Origin: DATAPD01 sp036265385
Lineage (GTDB): Bacteria; Acidobacteriota; Terriglobia; Terriglobales; Acidobacteriaceae
Direction of reading: 5' to 3'
NCBI GenBank assembly: GCA_036265385.1
Contig: DATAPD010000055.1
Location: 62,001 to 126,000 of the forward strand
Length of the DNA: 64,000 nt
Below, in pieces: positions 51,740 to 61,900 of the stretch. A program made the translations under genes and the position numbers. The stretch's first letter is position 1. Every line of letters starts with the position of its first letter. The notes beneath the pieces were generated by a model that was given only the letters and a program-made list of their open reading frames with translations, had not been told where the DNA came from and ran no database searches.

Positions 51740-51924
51740 GTCGGTTCCCCTTGATGGAAGCACGCAGAGTCCGGAGGAGGGGCTCTGTCTTTCGTAAGGT
51801 AACTCCAACCCTACGCGAGCGCCCTCTCACCACAGTACCGTTTGGGCCAGTCAAAAGGTCGATGGCCCAAGGTAACCGGCAGGTAACACTTTGTATCGCA
51901 TTGATTTCCCGCCGTTCGGGAGGT

Positions 51925-52530
51925 TTACTTCTTCGATTCCTCGACGTACGCCGCTGCCAGTGTCCCTTTGCTCTTCGCTACTGGCAACAATGTCGGATAG
52001 AACTGCACAAACGTCGTATCGACCGCGCCATGCGAAGAGTGGCAGGAATAGCAATCTGCCGAAGTCGGGATCATCTTGCCCGTCGTGCCTTCATCAAACC
52101 CGAAGAACGCCCACTTGCCGGGGAAGCGCGCCTCATCCTTTATATGGACTTCGCGGCCCATCACCTCGGTGCTCTGATAATTCCCCTTCTGATTGATGGA
52201 CCCCTTGTTCACGGCGCCGCGCACCTCCAGCACGAAAACGGTTTTATCCGGCCACGTCCCAGTCTCGACAAACTTCTTGTATGCCTCAGGATTCACGAAG
52301 ACGTTATCGAACATGTGATGGTCCATTGAAGCGATCGCCGGGTTGTAGCTCATGTCAAAGCCCGTCGAGAGATAGACCCACTCGCGATAATTCTCAGGAA
52401 GTTTGAGCTTCGCATCGCTCGTGTATTGCACGTTCGCATTCGAGCCCGGCTGATACTGCGCAAGTGCGACTGTAATCGTAAGCAGGGCTGCCAGGACGAC
52501 AGCCAGGGTCAATTTGTTTGTCATGGGCAT
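51925..52530 (-). CDS. Cytochrome P460-family c-type haem protein
   Basis: 201 residues. Signal peptide (LAVVLAALLTITVALAQ). One haem-binding CYSCH motif at 160-164 in the context SADCYSCHSSHGAVDTTFVQFYPTLL, characteristic of the cytochrome P460 family. A possible Lys cross-link position lies in the preceding beta-rich part (PGKWAFFGFDEGTTGKMIP). Family members oxidise hydroxylamine or bind NO; activity here is unproven. Divergent from the LytS-type kinase. Confidence 0.88.
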   Translation of the reverse strand: MPMTNKLTLAVVLAALLTITVALAQYQPGSNANVQYTSDAKLKLPENYREWVYLSTGFDMSYNPAIASMDHHMFDNVFVNPEAYKKFVETGTWPDKTVFVLEVRGAVNKGSINQKGNYQSTEVMGREVHIKDEARFPGKWAFFGFDEGTTGKMIPTSADCYSCHSSHGAVDTTFVQFYPTLLPVAKSKGTLAAAYVEESKK

Positions 52531-52640
52531 GAGTATGTTCGAAGACGCGCCAACTTGGCGAGATCACAGGCTGCACCGCTCTGCCGTTTGGCTGCATTGT
52601 TGAGGCGGCTGGCTGCGCCATAGAATACGATTCGAAGCAG

Positions 52641-53732
52641 ATGGAAAAGTCGCAAACATCGGCGACCCGAGGTGGTTGGTTCTGGATCATCGCGATCTGG
52701 ACGGGAATCGGCGTTTTCGACGCTACGCAGACCGTGATTGGGATGCGTGCCGAGGGAATGCACCATGCCTGGATGCGCCTGTTCTGGATGTCCCTCTTCA
52801 GTTGGCTGCCGTGGTTGCTGGCCACGCCGCTGGTCCTTCGCATGGGACGCGTTTATTCGCCGGCAAGATTCCGTCCAGTGAAAAACTGGTTGTGGCACCT
52901 GGTCGCTTGCCTCGCCATCGGACTCGTCGCTGGCGCCTGGAACGGCGCGTTCGAAGTCTTACTGAATCCCTTTCTCAAAGACCCCGCACCAGGTCCTTTC
53001 TTTACGGTTTGGATGATCCGCTTCTGGCACGGCCTGCTGGGCTCGGTGATTTTGTATGCGTTCGTTCTGGTAATCGGGCATGTTCTCGAATCGCGTGAGC
53101 ACTTCGCGCAACAACAAACCGAAACAGCCCGACTCAATGAACAGCTTTCCAAAGCACAGTTGCACGCCCTGCGCCGGCAAATCGAACCTCATTTCCTCTT
53201 TAACACGCTGAACGGGATCTCGGGGTTGATTCGCGAAAACAGGAATGACGATGCAGTTGGAATGATCGCGGCCCTGAGCTCCATGCTACGGCGCGCGGTC
53301 GACGATTCGAGTCGCATCGAGGTCCAGCTGAGCGAGGAAATAGAATTTCTCGAGAAGTACTTAGAAATTCAAAAAATGCGTTTTGCTGATCGCCTGCGTG
53401 TATCGCTCGAAGTGCCCAAGGAATTGATGGCCGCGCGGGTGCCGAGCCTGATCCTGCAGCCGATGGTCGAAAATGCTGTGAAGCATGGCATCGCAAAACG
53501 AGCGCAAGGTGGCGCAATCCAGATTGGCGCTCAACGCCTGAACGGCACGCTGACGATTTGCATTGCCAATGATGGCCCAAAGCTCGCCGATGATTGGCAG
53601 TCGGGTACGGGAATTTCGAATGTCCGGTCGCGGCTGGAGAGTCTCTACGGCAATCGATTCGATTTCGAAATAGAGAATCGCAGCGTGGGCGGCGTTGAAG
53701 TCCGGCTCTCGGTGCCATACAAGGAAAACTGA
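52641..53732 (+). CDS. LytS/YehU-type sensor histidine kinase
   Basis: 363 residues. Four membrane helices in the first 150 residues (GGWFWIIAIWTGIGVF, LFSWLPWLLATPLVL, ACLAIGLVAGAWNGAF and GLLGSVILYAFVLVIGHVL), then the His_kinase domain with His184 in IEPHFLFNTLN and a short HATPase domain (PMVENAVKHGIA, GTGISNVRSRLESLYG). Senses an envelope signal of unknown type. Its partner regulator follows 48 bp downstream. Confidence 0.93.
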   Translation: MEKSQTSATRGGWFWIIAIWTGIGVFDATQTVIGMRAEGMHHAWMRLFWMSLFSWLPWLLATPLVLRMGRVYSPARFRPVKNWLWHLVACLAIGLVAGAWNGAFEVLLNPFLKDPAPGPFFTVWMIRFWHGLLGSVILYAFVLVIGHVLESREHFAQQQTETARLNEQLSKAQLHALRRQIEPHFLFNTLNGISGLIRENRNDDAVGMIAALSSMLRRAVDDSSRIEVQLSEEIEFLEKYLEIQKMRFADRLRVSLEVPKELMAARVPSLILQPMVENAVKHGIAKRAQGGAIQIGAQRLNGTLTICIANDGPKLADDWQSGTGISNVRSRLESLYGNRFDFEIENRSVGGVEVRLSVPYKEN

Positions 53733-53780
53733 ATTGGCCGATTGGATCGAGACGCTCGAAACCAGCCGAGGCCGCGTTTA

Positions 53781-54503
53781 ATGAGCTTGCGGGCATTGAT
53801 TGTCGATGATGAACCGCTCGCTCGCAGCAATCTGTCTGTGTTGCTTAGGCGAGATGCCGAAATTGCATCGGTGCGAGAGTGCGGTTCTGGCACGGAAGCG
53901 GTCGCTGAAATACGAGCGTCGCGTCCTGACTTACTGTTCCTCGACGTTGAAATGCCCGAGTGCGACGGGTTCGACGTTTTGGAACTGCTTGGCGCGGACC
54001 TTCCCGCAGCCGTCGTATTCGTAACCGCTTTCGATCAGTATGCGATTCGCGCCTTCGACGCCGGAGCTCTCGATTACCTGCTCAAACCTTTCGACGATGA
54101 TCGTTTTGGCCGAGCACTTGCACGGGCGAAAGAACGAGTTGCAGCCGCGCGAGTGACCCCTCGCAAAATCGACCGTATCGCAGTTAAAAATGCCGGACAA
54201 ATCGTGTTTATTCGGATTTCAGAGATCGACTGGATCGAGGCGGCCGACTATTACGCCGCTTTGCATGTCGGATCCAAGTCGCATCTTTTGCGGCGGAGTA
54301 TGTCTGACCTCGAACAGGAATTAGATCCCAACGAATTCTGCCGCATTCACCGATCGACGATCGTGAACCTCGATCGCGTTCGCAGCCTGGAATCGGGGGA
54401 GGACGACGAGTCCATCCTAGTGCTCGAGGATGGAACACGTTTGCGCATGAGCCGCCGCTATCGAAAGCCGTTGCAGGAAAGATTGGGCGTGCGGGGGAAG
54501 TGA
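53781..54503 (+). CDS. LytTR-type response regulator
   Basis: 240 residues from ATG 53781. Receiver domain with Asp9/Asp10 (IVDDEP), Asp55 in LLFLDVEMPECDG and Lys in YLLKPFDDDRFG. From about 135 a LytTR DNA-binding domain follows (RIAVKNAGQIVFIRISEIDWIEAADYYAALH, then FCRIHRSTIVNLDRV and RMSRRYRKPLQERLG). Part of a two-gene operon with the LytS-type kinase. A fragment matching its last 20 residues occurs again at 55511. Confidence 0.93.
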   Translation: MSLRALIVDDEPLARSNLSVLLRRDAEIASVRECGSGTEAVAEIRASRPDLLFLDVEMPECDGFDVLELLGADLPAAVVFVTAFDQYAIRAFDAGALDYLLKPFDDDRFGRALARAKERVAAARVTPRKIDRIAVKNAGQIVFIRISEIDWIEAADYYAALHVGSKSHLLRRSMSDLEQELDPNEFCRIHRSTIVNLDRVRSLESGEDDESILVLEDGTRLRMSRRYRKPLQERLGVRGK

Positions 54504-54549
54504 AAGTAGTTCCGAATTTCGAGTACCCAATGCCCCGTTCCTAGCACGA

Positions 54550-55461
54550 TCACAGTTGATGGAGCATGTGATTGGGGATCGGCTCCCGCGCGGCGAGCCA
54601 CTCTTTAGGAATTCCTTCCGCTCCGGTGTACATCGCTACGATCCCACCGACGATTGCGCACGTGGTGTCGCGGTCGCCAAGACCACTGACAGTCGACCAT
54701 AGTGCATCTTCATAGCTTGATAGATAATGCGACGCGTTCCAAAGCGCGAATGGCACGGTATCAGGGCAAGAAACCATCTTGCCGTTGCCCAGCTGTTTCA
54801 CGGCTTCTTCCACCGTGGATCCTTGATCGAGCCGAATTGCAGTTTCGATGCCCCGCTTCACCGCACTATCTGGCGTCGCGTCGGCAACCCGACTCAGGAA
54901 TTCTGTGGAGGAAACGAGACAAGATTGTTCACGAAGTTTCCATGCAAGAGCCGCGGCGAGCGCAATCGCGATTGCGCCTGCAACAGCTTCCGAGTGGCAA
55001 TGCGTGGTTCTGGAGGAGAGTGCGGCCTCCTCCGGAATTCTCGCCCAATCGTCAGCGAAGTATGCACCCAACGGTGCCACGCGCATCGCTGACCCGTTCC
55101 CATAAGAACCTTGGCCGTCGAACAAAGCGTTCGCCTCATCACGCCAGCGTGGGCCGACGTATCGATATTTGTTGAGCAAATCGTGCATAGCTGGTCCATA
55201 GCCACGCATCGGGTCGTAGTGACGCGCAAAGCTTCCAGCGAGGTGGTCCTGGTCGATGCGCTCGTGTCTTTGCAGAGTCTCGACAACGGAGACTGCCATC
55301 ATCGTGTCGTCGGTAAAGATCCACGGCGGTGCGGGAAGAGACCGTCGAGCAATCAGGTCAGCCGCGAGATCCGGACGAATGAAAAAACGCTCCCCGAACG
55401 CATCTCCGCATGAAAGACCCTCGAGTGAAAGATAGGCGCGAGAGAGACGATCAGCGTGCAC
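54550..55461 (-). CDS. ADP-ribosylglycohydrolase family protein
   Basis: 303 residues from a GTG start; no better start is seen. Metal-binding motifs of the ADP-ribosyl-hydrolase fold: GDAFGE near 19, FTDDTMMAVS near 50, GNGSAMRVAPLG in the middle and GDRDTTCAIVGGIVAM near the end. Removes ADP-ribose from proteins or related adducts in known relatives. It is read against the LytTR gene and is flanked on the other side by a duplicated LytTR tail. Confidence 0.92.
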   Translation of the reverse strand: MHADRLSRAYLSLEGLSCGDAFGERFFIRPDLAADLIARRSLPAPPWIFTDDTMMAVSVVETLQRHERIDQDHLAGSFARHYDPMRGYGPAMHDLLNKYRYVGPRWRDEANALFDGQGSYGNGSAMRVAPLGAYFADDWARIPEEAALSSRTTHCHSEAVAGAIAIALAAALAWKLREQSCLVSSTEFLSRVADATPDSAVKRGIETAIRLDQGSTVEEAVKQLGNGKMVSCPDTVPFALWNASHYLSSYEDALWSTVSGLGDRDTTCAIVGGIVAMYTGAEGIPKEWLAAREPIPNHMLHQL

Positions 55462-55510
55462 CAGCCCATGTTGCTGTCCGGCATCAGATTTCGCAAGCAG
55501 TTATTGGCCT

Positions 55511-55576
55511 CTGCGCATGAGCCGCCGCTACAAGAAGCTGTTGCAGGACAGGCTCGGAGTCCGTAAGTCTTGGTGA
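55511..55576 (+). pseudogene. Duplicated C-terminal fragment of LytTR regulator
   Basis: Frame LRMSRRYKKLLQDRLGVRKSW then TGA, nearly identical to the end of the regulator at 53781-54503 (LRMSRRYRKPLQERLGVRGK). The DNA differs at several third positions, so the copy is not very recent. No start codon or upstream domain is present. It shows that a second LytTR gene once stood here or that a tandem duplication was broken. Confidence 0.85.
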
Positions 55577-55606
55577 GAGTAAACTTACTTTATTCTTCTA
55601 CTTTGA

Positions 55607-57823
55607 ATGAACCGCAGAGTCTGCAGACTCGCGCTCGTGCTCATTTCAGCAGTCCTGGGAGTACCGCATTCGGCCCTTGGCCAAATGCCTGTTGTCGCAG
55701 CGAGAGCGATCTCCACAAAGATTGATCTCGATGGGAAATTGACCGAACCCGAATGGCGCGATGCGCCGGTAATCAAGCTCACGCAACAATCGCCCCGACC
55801 CGGAGAGCCGACGCCCTTTCTGACCGAGGCAAAGGTCTTGGTTTCAAAGGACGCAATCTATTTCGGGATTACGTGTCGTGATCCTAATCCAAAGAAAATC
55901 GCGATCCACACCCAAATTCGCGATGGAGACATGAAGGGCGACGACACGATCTCCATAATCCTCGATACCTTCAACGATCATCGCACCGGCTATTTCTTTC
56001 AAATCAATGCAGCCGCCACGCGCGCCGACGGACTTGTTTCTAACCCTGAGACAGTCTCTCTCGACTGGGATGGCATCTGGGATGCCCGCACCGCGCGAAA
56101 TCCCGATGGTTGGTCCGCGGAAATCGTGATTCCATCCCGCACGCTAAGTTTCACTCGTGGACTCGACCACTGGGGCCTGAACATCACCAGGTACATTCCG
56201 CGAGAACGTTTGAGCGAAAACTGGTCGTCTCCCACGCTTGATTCCTTTCCCTATGACATGAGCCGCGCCGGAGAATTGATCGTCGGCGGCGGACTGGAGC
56301 AGGGCAAGGGGCTCGAGTTCACTCCGTACTCGATCGGCAAAACCAGGCGCCTGTATGGAATCAGCGACCGCACATGGCAAGGCGCTGTTGGAGGCGACGT
56401 CACGTGGAAAATCACCTCTCAGCTTACTTCCGTGTTCACGGCCAACACCGATTTCGCTGAAACCGAAGTCGATACCCGGCAGATCAATCTCACCCGGTTT
56501 CCCTTGTTCTTTCCAGAAAAGCGCGCCTTTTTCCTGGAAGGTTCCAATCAATATGACTTCGGACTGGGACTGAACGAAGAGTTCATCCCATTCTTTAGCC
56601 GCAACGTTGGCCTGCTTGACGGTGAACCGATTCCCATCAATGGCGGAGTTAAGCTCGGCGGGCGCATCGGTAAATGGAACGTAGCCGCCCTCGACGTGCA
56701 AACACGCGACACGAACATTGCGCCCGATGTCGCACAGGATCTCCGCCTGCCATCGCTCGACGTGCCGGGCACGAATCTGCTTGCGGGACGTGTCTCCTAC
56801 GACGTGAATGAAAATCTCCGAGTGGGAACGATATTCACGCATGGTGATCCCGAGGCGCGGCGCAACAATACCTTGGTGGGATTGGACGCGGTTTGGCGAA
56901 CTTCGAAATTTCGCGGCGACAAAAATTTTCTCGTTGGCGTTTGGACGGCCACTACGCAAGGCGATGTTCCCTCGGGTAGCAAGCTGGGCTGGGGATTCAA
57001 AGTTGATTATCCGAATGATCTTTGGGATTGCAATGCGGTCCTCAATCAGTACGGCGACGGCTTCGAACCACTGCTCGGCTTTTTGCCTCGACCAGCCATC
57101 CGGCACACGACCGTCGGATGCGCCTACCAGCCTCGACCTTCAAAGGACGGACCATTTCGTTGGATCCGCCAGGCGTTTGTCGAAAACGAGTATGAGCGGT
57201 TCACCGATAGTCGAGGCATTCTTGAGTCGTGGAACTATTTCATGGCGCCCATCAATGTACGGATGGAGTCCGGCGACCGGTTCGAATTCAACTGGAATCC
57301 GCACGGCGAAATTTTGCTTGCGCCTTTTGAGATAGTCCCCGGTGTGGTGATCCCGCCGGGCAGCTACGAATTCACGCGCTGGCGATTCGAGGCGCAGAGC
57401 AGCGAACATCGGCCACTCCAGTTCGGTAACACCACGTGGTTCGGATCTTTTTTCAATGGTCACCTCACGCAATGGGAAGACTATGTGAAGTGGACATCCC
57501 CTCGCGGACACATCCAGCTCGGGCTATCGATGGAAAACGATTTCGGCCGGCTGCCGGAAGGGAATTTCGTGCAACGGCTCTGGCAGGTACAGGGCGCGTA
57601 TGCCTGGAATCCGAATTTGGTATTAACAAGCTTCATCCAGTACGACACTACCTCTCAGAACGTCGGCACCAACACGAGGCTTCGCTGGACCATCAAGCCC
57701 GGCAATGACTTATTCATCGTGTGGAATCGCGGCTGGCAGCGATTGATCACTGATCCACAGACGAAACTGGTCCCGCAGAACGACATCATCGCCGTGAAGC
57801 TGCGCTGGACGTTCCGATACTAG
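55607..57823 (+). CDS. DUF5916 protein with CBM9-like domain, outer-membrane barrel
   Basis: 738 residues. Signal peptide (ALVLISAVLGVPHSALGQ). Residues about 30-200 form a CBM9-like domain (AISTKIDLDGKLTEPEWRDAPVIKLTQ, AIYFGITCRDPNPKKIAIH). The rest is DUF5916, rich in alternating strands with aromatic ends and finishing in IIAVKLRWTFRY, which suits an outer-membrane barrel. DUF5916 proteins are common in Acidobacteriota and Bacteroidota. No function is established. Confidence 0.88.
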   Translation: MNRRVCRLALVLISAVLGVPHSALGQMPVVAARAISTKIDLDGKLTEPEWRDAPVIKLTQQSPRPGEPTPFLTEAKVLVSKDAIYFGITCRDPNPKKIAIHTQIRDGDMKGDDTISIILDTFNDHRTGYFFQINAAATRADGLVSNPETVSLDWDGIWDARTARNPDGWSAEIVIPSRTLSFTRGLDHWGLNITRYIPRERLSENWSSPTLDSFPYDMSRAGELIVGGGLEQGKGLEFTPYSIGKTRRLYGISDRTWQGAVGGDVTWKITSQLTSVFTANTDFAETEVDTRQINLTRFPLFFPEKRAFFLEGSNQYDFGLGLNEEFIPFFSRNVGLLDGEPIPINGGVKLGGRIGKWNVAALDVQTRDTNIAPDVAQDLRLPSLDVPGTNLLAGRVSYDVNENLRVGTIFTHGDPEARRNNTLVGLDAVWRTSKFRGDKNFLVGVWTATTQGDVPSGSKLGWGFKVDYPNDLWDCNAVLNQYGDGFEPLLGFLPRPAIRHTTVGCAYQPRPSKDGPFRWIRQAFVENEYERFTDSRGILESWNYFMAPINVRMESGDRFEFNWNPHGEILLAPFEIVPGVVIPPGSYEFTRWRFEAQSSEHRPLQFGNTTWFGSFFNGHLTQWEDYVKWTSPRGHIQLGLSMENDFGRLPEGNFVQRLWQVQGAYAWNPNLVLTSFIQYDTTSQNVGTNTRLRWTIKPGNDLFIVWNRGWQRLITDPQTKLVPQNDIIAVKLRWTFRY

Positions 57824-57869
57824 TCGGAACCAGTGGGAATCCTGCACGACGATATCGGCTACCCGTGAA

Positions 57870-59096
57870 TTATTGTTTCTTGTGGATCAGTTCAAGCCAA
57901 ATGAACTTGCTATGTTTTTCGACAACGATTTCCCTTTTCCTGGACAACCAACCCGCACCAGGGCCTGAGATGTATACCGCGTAGCGACCCGGTAAGACAT
58001 TCTGGATTGAGAAATACCCCAGTGGAGGAATTCCGCCTACGAAAGTGCTGTAACTATCGATGCTGGGATCACCATTTAATCTGAACAGCACGACGGAAAC
58101 GATATTCTCACTAGATTGCGGGAATTCCTTCGCGAAGAGAAATCCTCTCACTGAGAAAACTTCTTGTTGAACCACTTTCAGATTGACCCCGGAGTGCGTT
58201 TCTTCCGCCTTGACCTCGATCGAAGTTGCCTTCTCGTAATCGCTTACCCCGGGGTAGTACAAAGAAGTTGCTTGCGCGTCATGAAGAGCTCTCGCATACC
58301 GGACGTAGTATTTCCCCGGGAGCAGCGGATCGGAACAGAAAGAACCATCCTCATTCACGCTGGCGTACGGAATCTCACGGGGCAAATACCCTTTCGTGGG
58401 CAAGAAGGATACAGTGCCGTAATACGAGTCCCTCGGTGGTTGTTCCCACAGAATCTTGCCGCAGACCTTGCCTGTGATCTTCGCACGCTGTTGCTTGTAT
58501 CGTTCATACTCGCGCTCCCGCCGCGTTTTCTCGGTTGTTAACTCCCGTTGGGTGCGCGCGCTGTATGGTTTAAATTTAATCAAATCGATCCTTAGAGGTT
58601 GCTGTCGTCTAAGGAAACGAAGGTCGGATGCAATGGACTCACTCTCGATCCACCCGCCGGGACTGCACATGCTGGTAGCAAAGTCGTTTGCATCGGACGC
58701 GTTCAAGTAAACTAAATACTTCAAACCGGGAACAAAGCCAGCTCCGCAATCCCCGCCACCCAAACCGGTTTTGACTTGCACTTGTGAACCAAGTTCACCT
58801 TTGTAGATCCTGTTCACGACGAAGTTCACAACCGTATGTGGACCCTGGTCAAGGTTCGTACTGGGCGGATAAGTCGGGATGAGGTCGCCTTCTTTTGCGT
58901 CCAAGATGCTCCAGCGCAAGTCGACGCGCTCCACGGTGCCTTCAAATATGAAACTCGATTGCGACCTGTGCTTTGCAAGGTCCCATGCTGTTTCGCCGTA
59001 GCGGGAGTCGCCACCGCACTTGCATGCCATCACTTTTCCAGCACCGACCAGAATCAGTGAAGTGAGCGCAGCTGCTCTAAGCCAGAAAAAGCTCAT
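57870..59096 (-). CDS. Secreted protein with NTR/TIMP-like start and carboxypeptidase-like domains
   Basis: 408 residues from ATG 59096 (frame open to 59258). A hydrophobic leader (LRAAALTSLILVGAGKVMA) is followed by CKCGG, a segment FIFEGTVERVDLR and VVNFVVNRIYKGELGSQVQVKTGLGGGDCGAGF, similar to the NTR/TIMP-like fold with conserved cysteines. A helix-rich middle and two carboxypeptidase-regulatory-like sandwiches follow (TGKVCGKILWEQPPRD..GKYYVRYA and VRGFLFAKEFPQ..GRYAVYISG). Role unknown; domain calls partly inferred. Confidence 0.75.
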   Translation of the reverse strand: MSFFWLRAAALTSLILVGAGKVMACKCGGDSRYGETAWDLAKHRSQSSFIFEGTVERVDLRWSILDAKEGDLIPTYPPSTNLDQGPHTVVNFVVNRIYKGELGSQVQVKTGLGGGDCGAGFVPGLKYLVYLNASDANDFATSMCSPGGWIESESIASDLRFLRRQQPLRIDLIKFKPYSARTQRELTTEKTRREREYERYKQQRAKITGKVCGKILWEQPPRDSYYGTVSFLPTKGYLPREIPYASVNEDGSFCSDPLLPGKYYVRYARALHDAQATSLYYPGVSDYEKATSIEVKAEETHSGVNLKVVQQEVFSVRGFLFAKEFPQSSENIVSVVLFRLNGDPSIDSYSTFVGGIPPLGYFSIQNVLPGRYAVYISGPGAGWLSRKREIVVEKHSKFIWLELIHKKQ

Positions 59097-59521
59097 GATC
59101 CAGAAGACACCGGATTTGCGATTATAGTTTCGGCGTTGGAGCAGCTCGAACAAGCCGCATCGCGAAGAGTCATGCAACGTCGTCGTTACCAGAGCGACTG
59201 GCGATACCGGTGCAATCACTTTTCCGGGACGGACGACGGGCCGGGGTGAGCTATCCAAAAACAGAGCTAACTCCTTATTCCCGAATATTTTGCGTGTAAG
59301 TCCTTAAAACTCAAAGATCTGGCGGGGAATTTTCTGTAAGTTCCTGATTCCAAAAGATCGAAATATGGGGGAGGGTATACCTGATACAAGATGATTAATA
59401 ACAATCTGATTAGCATAACGCCGGAAATCCCGCGCTCACTGCCCGCATTCCGTCACTTGATCCTTGGTCTAGGATAGTCGGTCGTTCGAACTCTTGGATT
59501 CCGAGTCCCCGAGGATTGAGC
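59097..59521. other. Gap with promoters only
   Basis: 425 bp between divergent genes. No gene or repeat was found. It must contain both promoters but no -35/-10 pair is convincing enough to mark. Confidence 0.45.
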
Positions 59522-61900
59522 ATGAATTACGTCACACGCTGGTCGACGATTTTTCTTCTGCTGCTGATTCCGCAGTTCAGCAGGGCGGGAGAGAACGTCA
59601 GTGCGCCTGATGTGAAGGTGGGCCGCTTCCTGAATGCGACGTCGGTCGAGCTGTTATTGCATCAGCGCAAACTCACTCTCTCGATTGGCGGGCAAGCCGA
59701 TGAATGGACGCTGATGGAAGTCGTCCAGTACCGGTCCGGAAAAAATCCGTCCTACGCGGTGCTCGAGGATTTTGGGAAGGTGAATGGCCACATGCTCTTT
59801 GTGGGCGAGAAAGGTGTGATTCTCGGTTTGCCCAAGACATCGGAGCCAACATGGTCCGATCATTCGACGGTATTTCGAGGACACTCGGCAGCGGATGTGA
59901 AGGACAGTCCGACTGACCTCCTCGCAAATGAGATCCTCGCGAAACCTGGCGATCCGAATTATGAAGAGATCGCGAAAGTCTTTCCGCCGATCCGCAAGAT
60001 GAGTGTTTACAGTTTCCTGGGAACCCCAGAGAACGCCGACAAGATCGCCTTCGATTACGGTGGCCGCACTTCAAACTTCGATCCGGCACCCTACGATCCA
60101 CCCATCACGAAAATCCGCGAAGACGGACACGTGAAAGATGGCCTGGTCGGCGGATGGCTACCGATACTTCGTTTTGTGTATCCGCAGGAAGACGGGAAGT
60201 GGACCGAAATGATCGCGTTCGCGCCGTTTCGAGTCTCGAACGGAAACGATCACATCCAGCCTGTGTGGTATCGGGTGGCGCGGGTTGAATCCGGCAAACT
60301 CAAGTGGGCGCGCTACATCGACTCGTATCATCCCTTTCCCCCGCGGACGGATTATGATCCCAAGATTTTTTATCGAGACCTGGCTGCTTTAGACGCAGGC
60401 TGGAATCGCATTCTCGCGTCTGCGATGAAGATCGACATCCCTGATGAGCGCGTGGCTAACATGGCACGCTTTTCACTGGTGCGCGAGATGATGACGCGCG
60501 TGAAGGATTTTCCGCATTACGGAGTTGTCGAAAGAAATTATGACGGCAGCGAGCACGATGGCTTCCCGGACACGTTCACGGTGGACACCTCCGCAATGCT
60601 TGCCTGGGGTTTGATCGACATCGCCGGCCGTTACATCGACAACTACTTCGGACAGTTCGTGCGCGACGACGGCTCGCTGTTATACCGCGGACCGGAAACC
60701 GGCCAGTACGGGCGAATGCTCACTGTCGTTGCAGAGTACTTCAACTACGGTGGTGATCCCGAACTCCTTCTGAAGCGCCGTAGCAAGATCGATGGCGTGA
60801 CGAAATTGTTGCTGCTGCTGCGCGAGAAGGCAAAAGCGCTGCCTAATAGCGATCCGGCATACGGCATGATCGCTGGATGGAGTGAGGCCGACGCAAGCCT
60901 CGATGCCAACCCGCAGCGATACATGCAGCCGTATTTTTCAAACAGCACGGAGGCGGCGCGCGGGTTCCGCGATCTTGGAAGCGTGTGGGAGAAGATCGGA
61001 AAAGAAAAGCGCGATCCAGAATTGACCGCATGGGGAGAGCGGCTGGTCAGGGAATCCGAAGAACTGCAGAAAGACATCCAGACGGCTATCTCGCGTTCGA
61101 TTCTCCAGTCAGAAGGTAAATCTGTGCTGCCATCCATTGCCGGCGTGAAGGAACCGTTCCACGTAGTCGTCCCGCGCGACGGCACCGATCCGCAATTCCG
61201 TTCTTATCGCGCCTACATGGAAATGATTTTTTCCGGCCTTCTCACCAGAGAGCAGGTAAAGATGATCTACGAATATCGGCGCGATCATCATGACCTGTTG
61301 CTCGGTGTTCCGACGGCGTACGGCTACAACACTGGGGAAATTGCCGGCTTTCTGTCGTACGGAAATGGTTATGGCTTGATTCAGCACGACATGACACGTG
61401 AGGCGTTGCTGTTGATGTACAGCGTGATGGCGCATCAATACACACGCGGAACCTGGACCGCGCCCGAGACGCGCAATGTTCTTGATGATCGAAACGCGGC
61501 TCCATACTGCGCGCCCGCGCAAGTCGTCGTGCCATTGATGACACGGTGGATGCTGGTCTTTGAAGATCCGCAAACAGAAACATTGTGGCTTGGGAAGGCA
61601 GTTCCACGCGATTGGCTCGACGATGGAAAAACAATGAGTGTTTCTGATGCGCCGACACGCTGGGGACGAGTCGGATTCTCAATTACCTCGCAATGGAACG
61701 CGAAACAAATTCTGGCTCGAATTCAGTTACCGACTTCCATCTCCGCAACAACGAAACTGCGCTTGCGCGCACCAGGAAATGCGCCGATGAAATCCGTCAC
61801 ACTGAACGGTAAACCTTGGTCTGAGTTTAGCGCCGAAGAAGAAACCATCACGATTCCAACAGGAACGTCGGGAAAGATCAACGTAATAACGCAGTATTGA
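59522..61900 (+). CDS. Large secreted protein, six-hairpin-glycosidase-like
   Basis: 792 residues from ATG 59522 (GAGG upstream; TTG 59516 possible). A signal peptide (IFLLLLIPQFSRAG) is followed by a beta-rich region to about 290. A long helical domain then starts with RVANMARFSLVREMMTRVKDF and includes YDGSEHDGFPDTFTVDTSAMLAWGL, GRYIDNYFGQFVRDDGSLLYRG, AEYFNYGGDPELLL and AGWSEADASLDANPQRYMQPYFSNSTEAARGFRDLG. Spacing of helices suits an (alpha/alpha)6 barrel such as glycoside hydrolases. The C-terminal part is a beta-sandwich (LRAPGNAPMKSVTLNGKPWS). Likely acts on a polysaccharide; the exact family is not known. Confidence 0.75.
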   Translation: MNYVTRWSTIFLLLLIPQFSRAGENVSAPDVKVGRFLNATSVELLLHQRKLTLSIGGQADEWTLMEVVQYRSGKNPSYAVLEDFGKVNGHMLFVGEKGVILGLPKTSEPTWSDHSTVFRGHSAADVKDSPTDLLANEILAKPGDPNYEEIAKVFPPIRKMSVYSFLGTPENADKIAFDYGGRTSNFDPAPYDPPITKIREDGHVKDGLVGGWLPILRFVYPQEDGKWTEMIAFAPFRVSNGNDHIQPVWYRVARVESGKLKWARYIDSYHPFPPRTDYDPKIFYRDLAALDAGWNRILASAMKIDIPDERVANMARFSLVREMMTRVKDFPHYGVVERNYDGSEHDGFPDTFTVDTSAMLAWGLIDIAGRYIDNYFGQFVRDDGSLLYRGPETGQYGRMLTVVAEYFNYGGDPELLLKRRSKIDGVTKLLLLLREKAKALPNSDPAYGMIAGWSEADASLDANPQRYMQPYFSNSTEAARGFRDLGSVWEKIGKEKRDPELTAWGERLVRESEELQKDIQTAISRSILQSEGKSVLPSIAGVKEPFHVVVPRDGTDPQFRSYRAYMEMIFSGLLTREQVKMIYEYRRDHHDLLLGVPTAYGYNTGEIAGFLSYGNGYGLIQHDMTREALLLMYSVMAHQYTRGTWTAPETRNVLDDRNAAPYCAPAQVVVPLMTRWMLVFEDPQTETLWLGKAVPRDWLDDGKTMSVSDAPTRWGRVGFSITSQWNAKQILARIQLPTSISATTKLRLRAPGNAPMKSVTLNGKPWSEFSAEEETITIPTGTSGKINVITQY

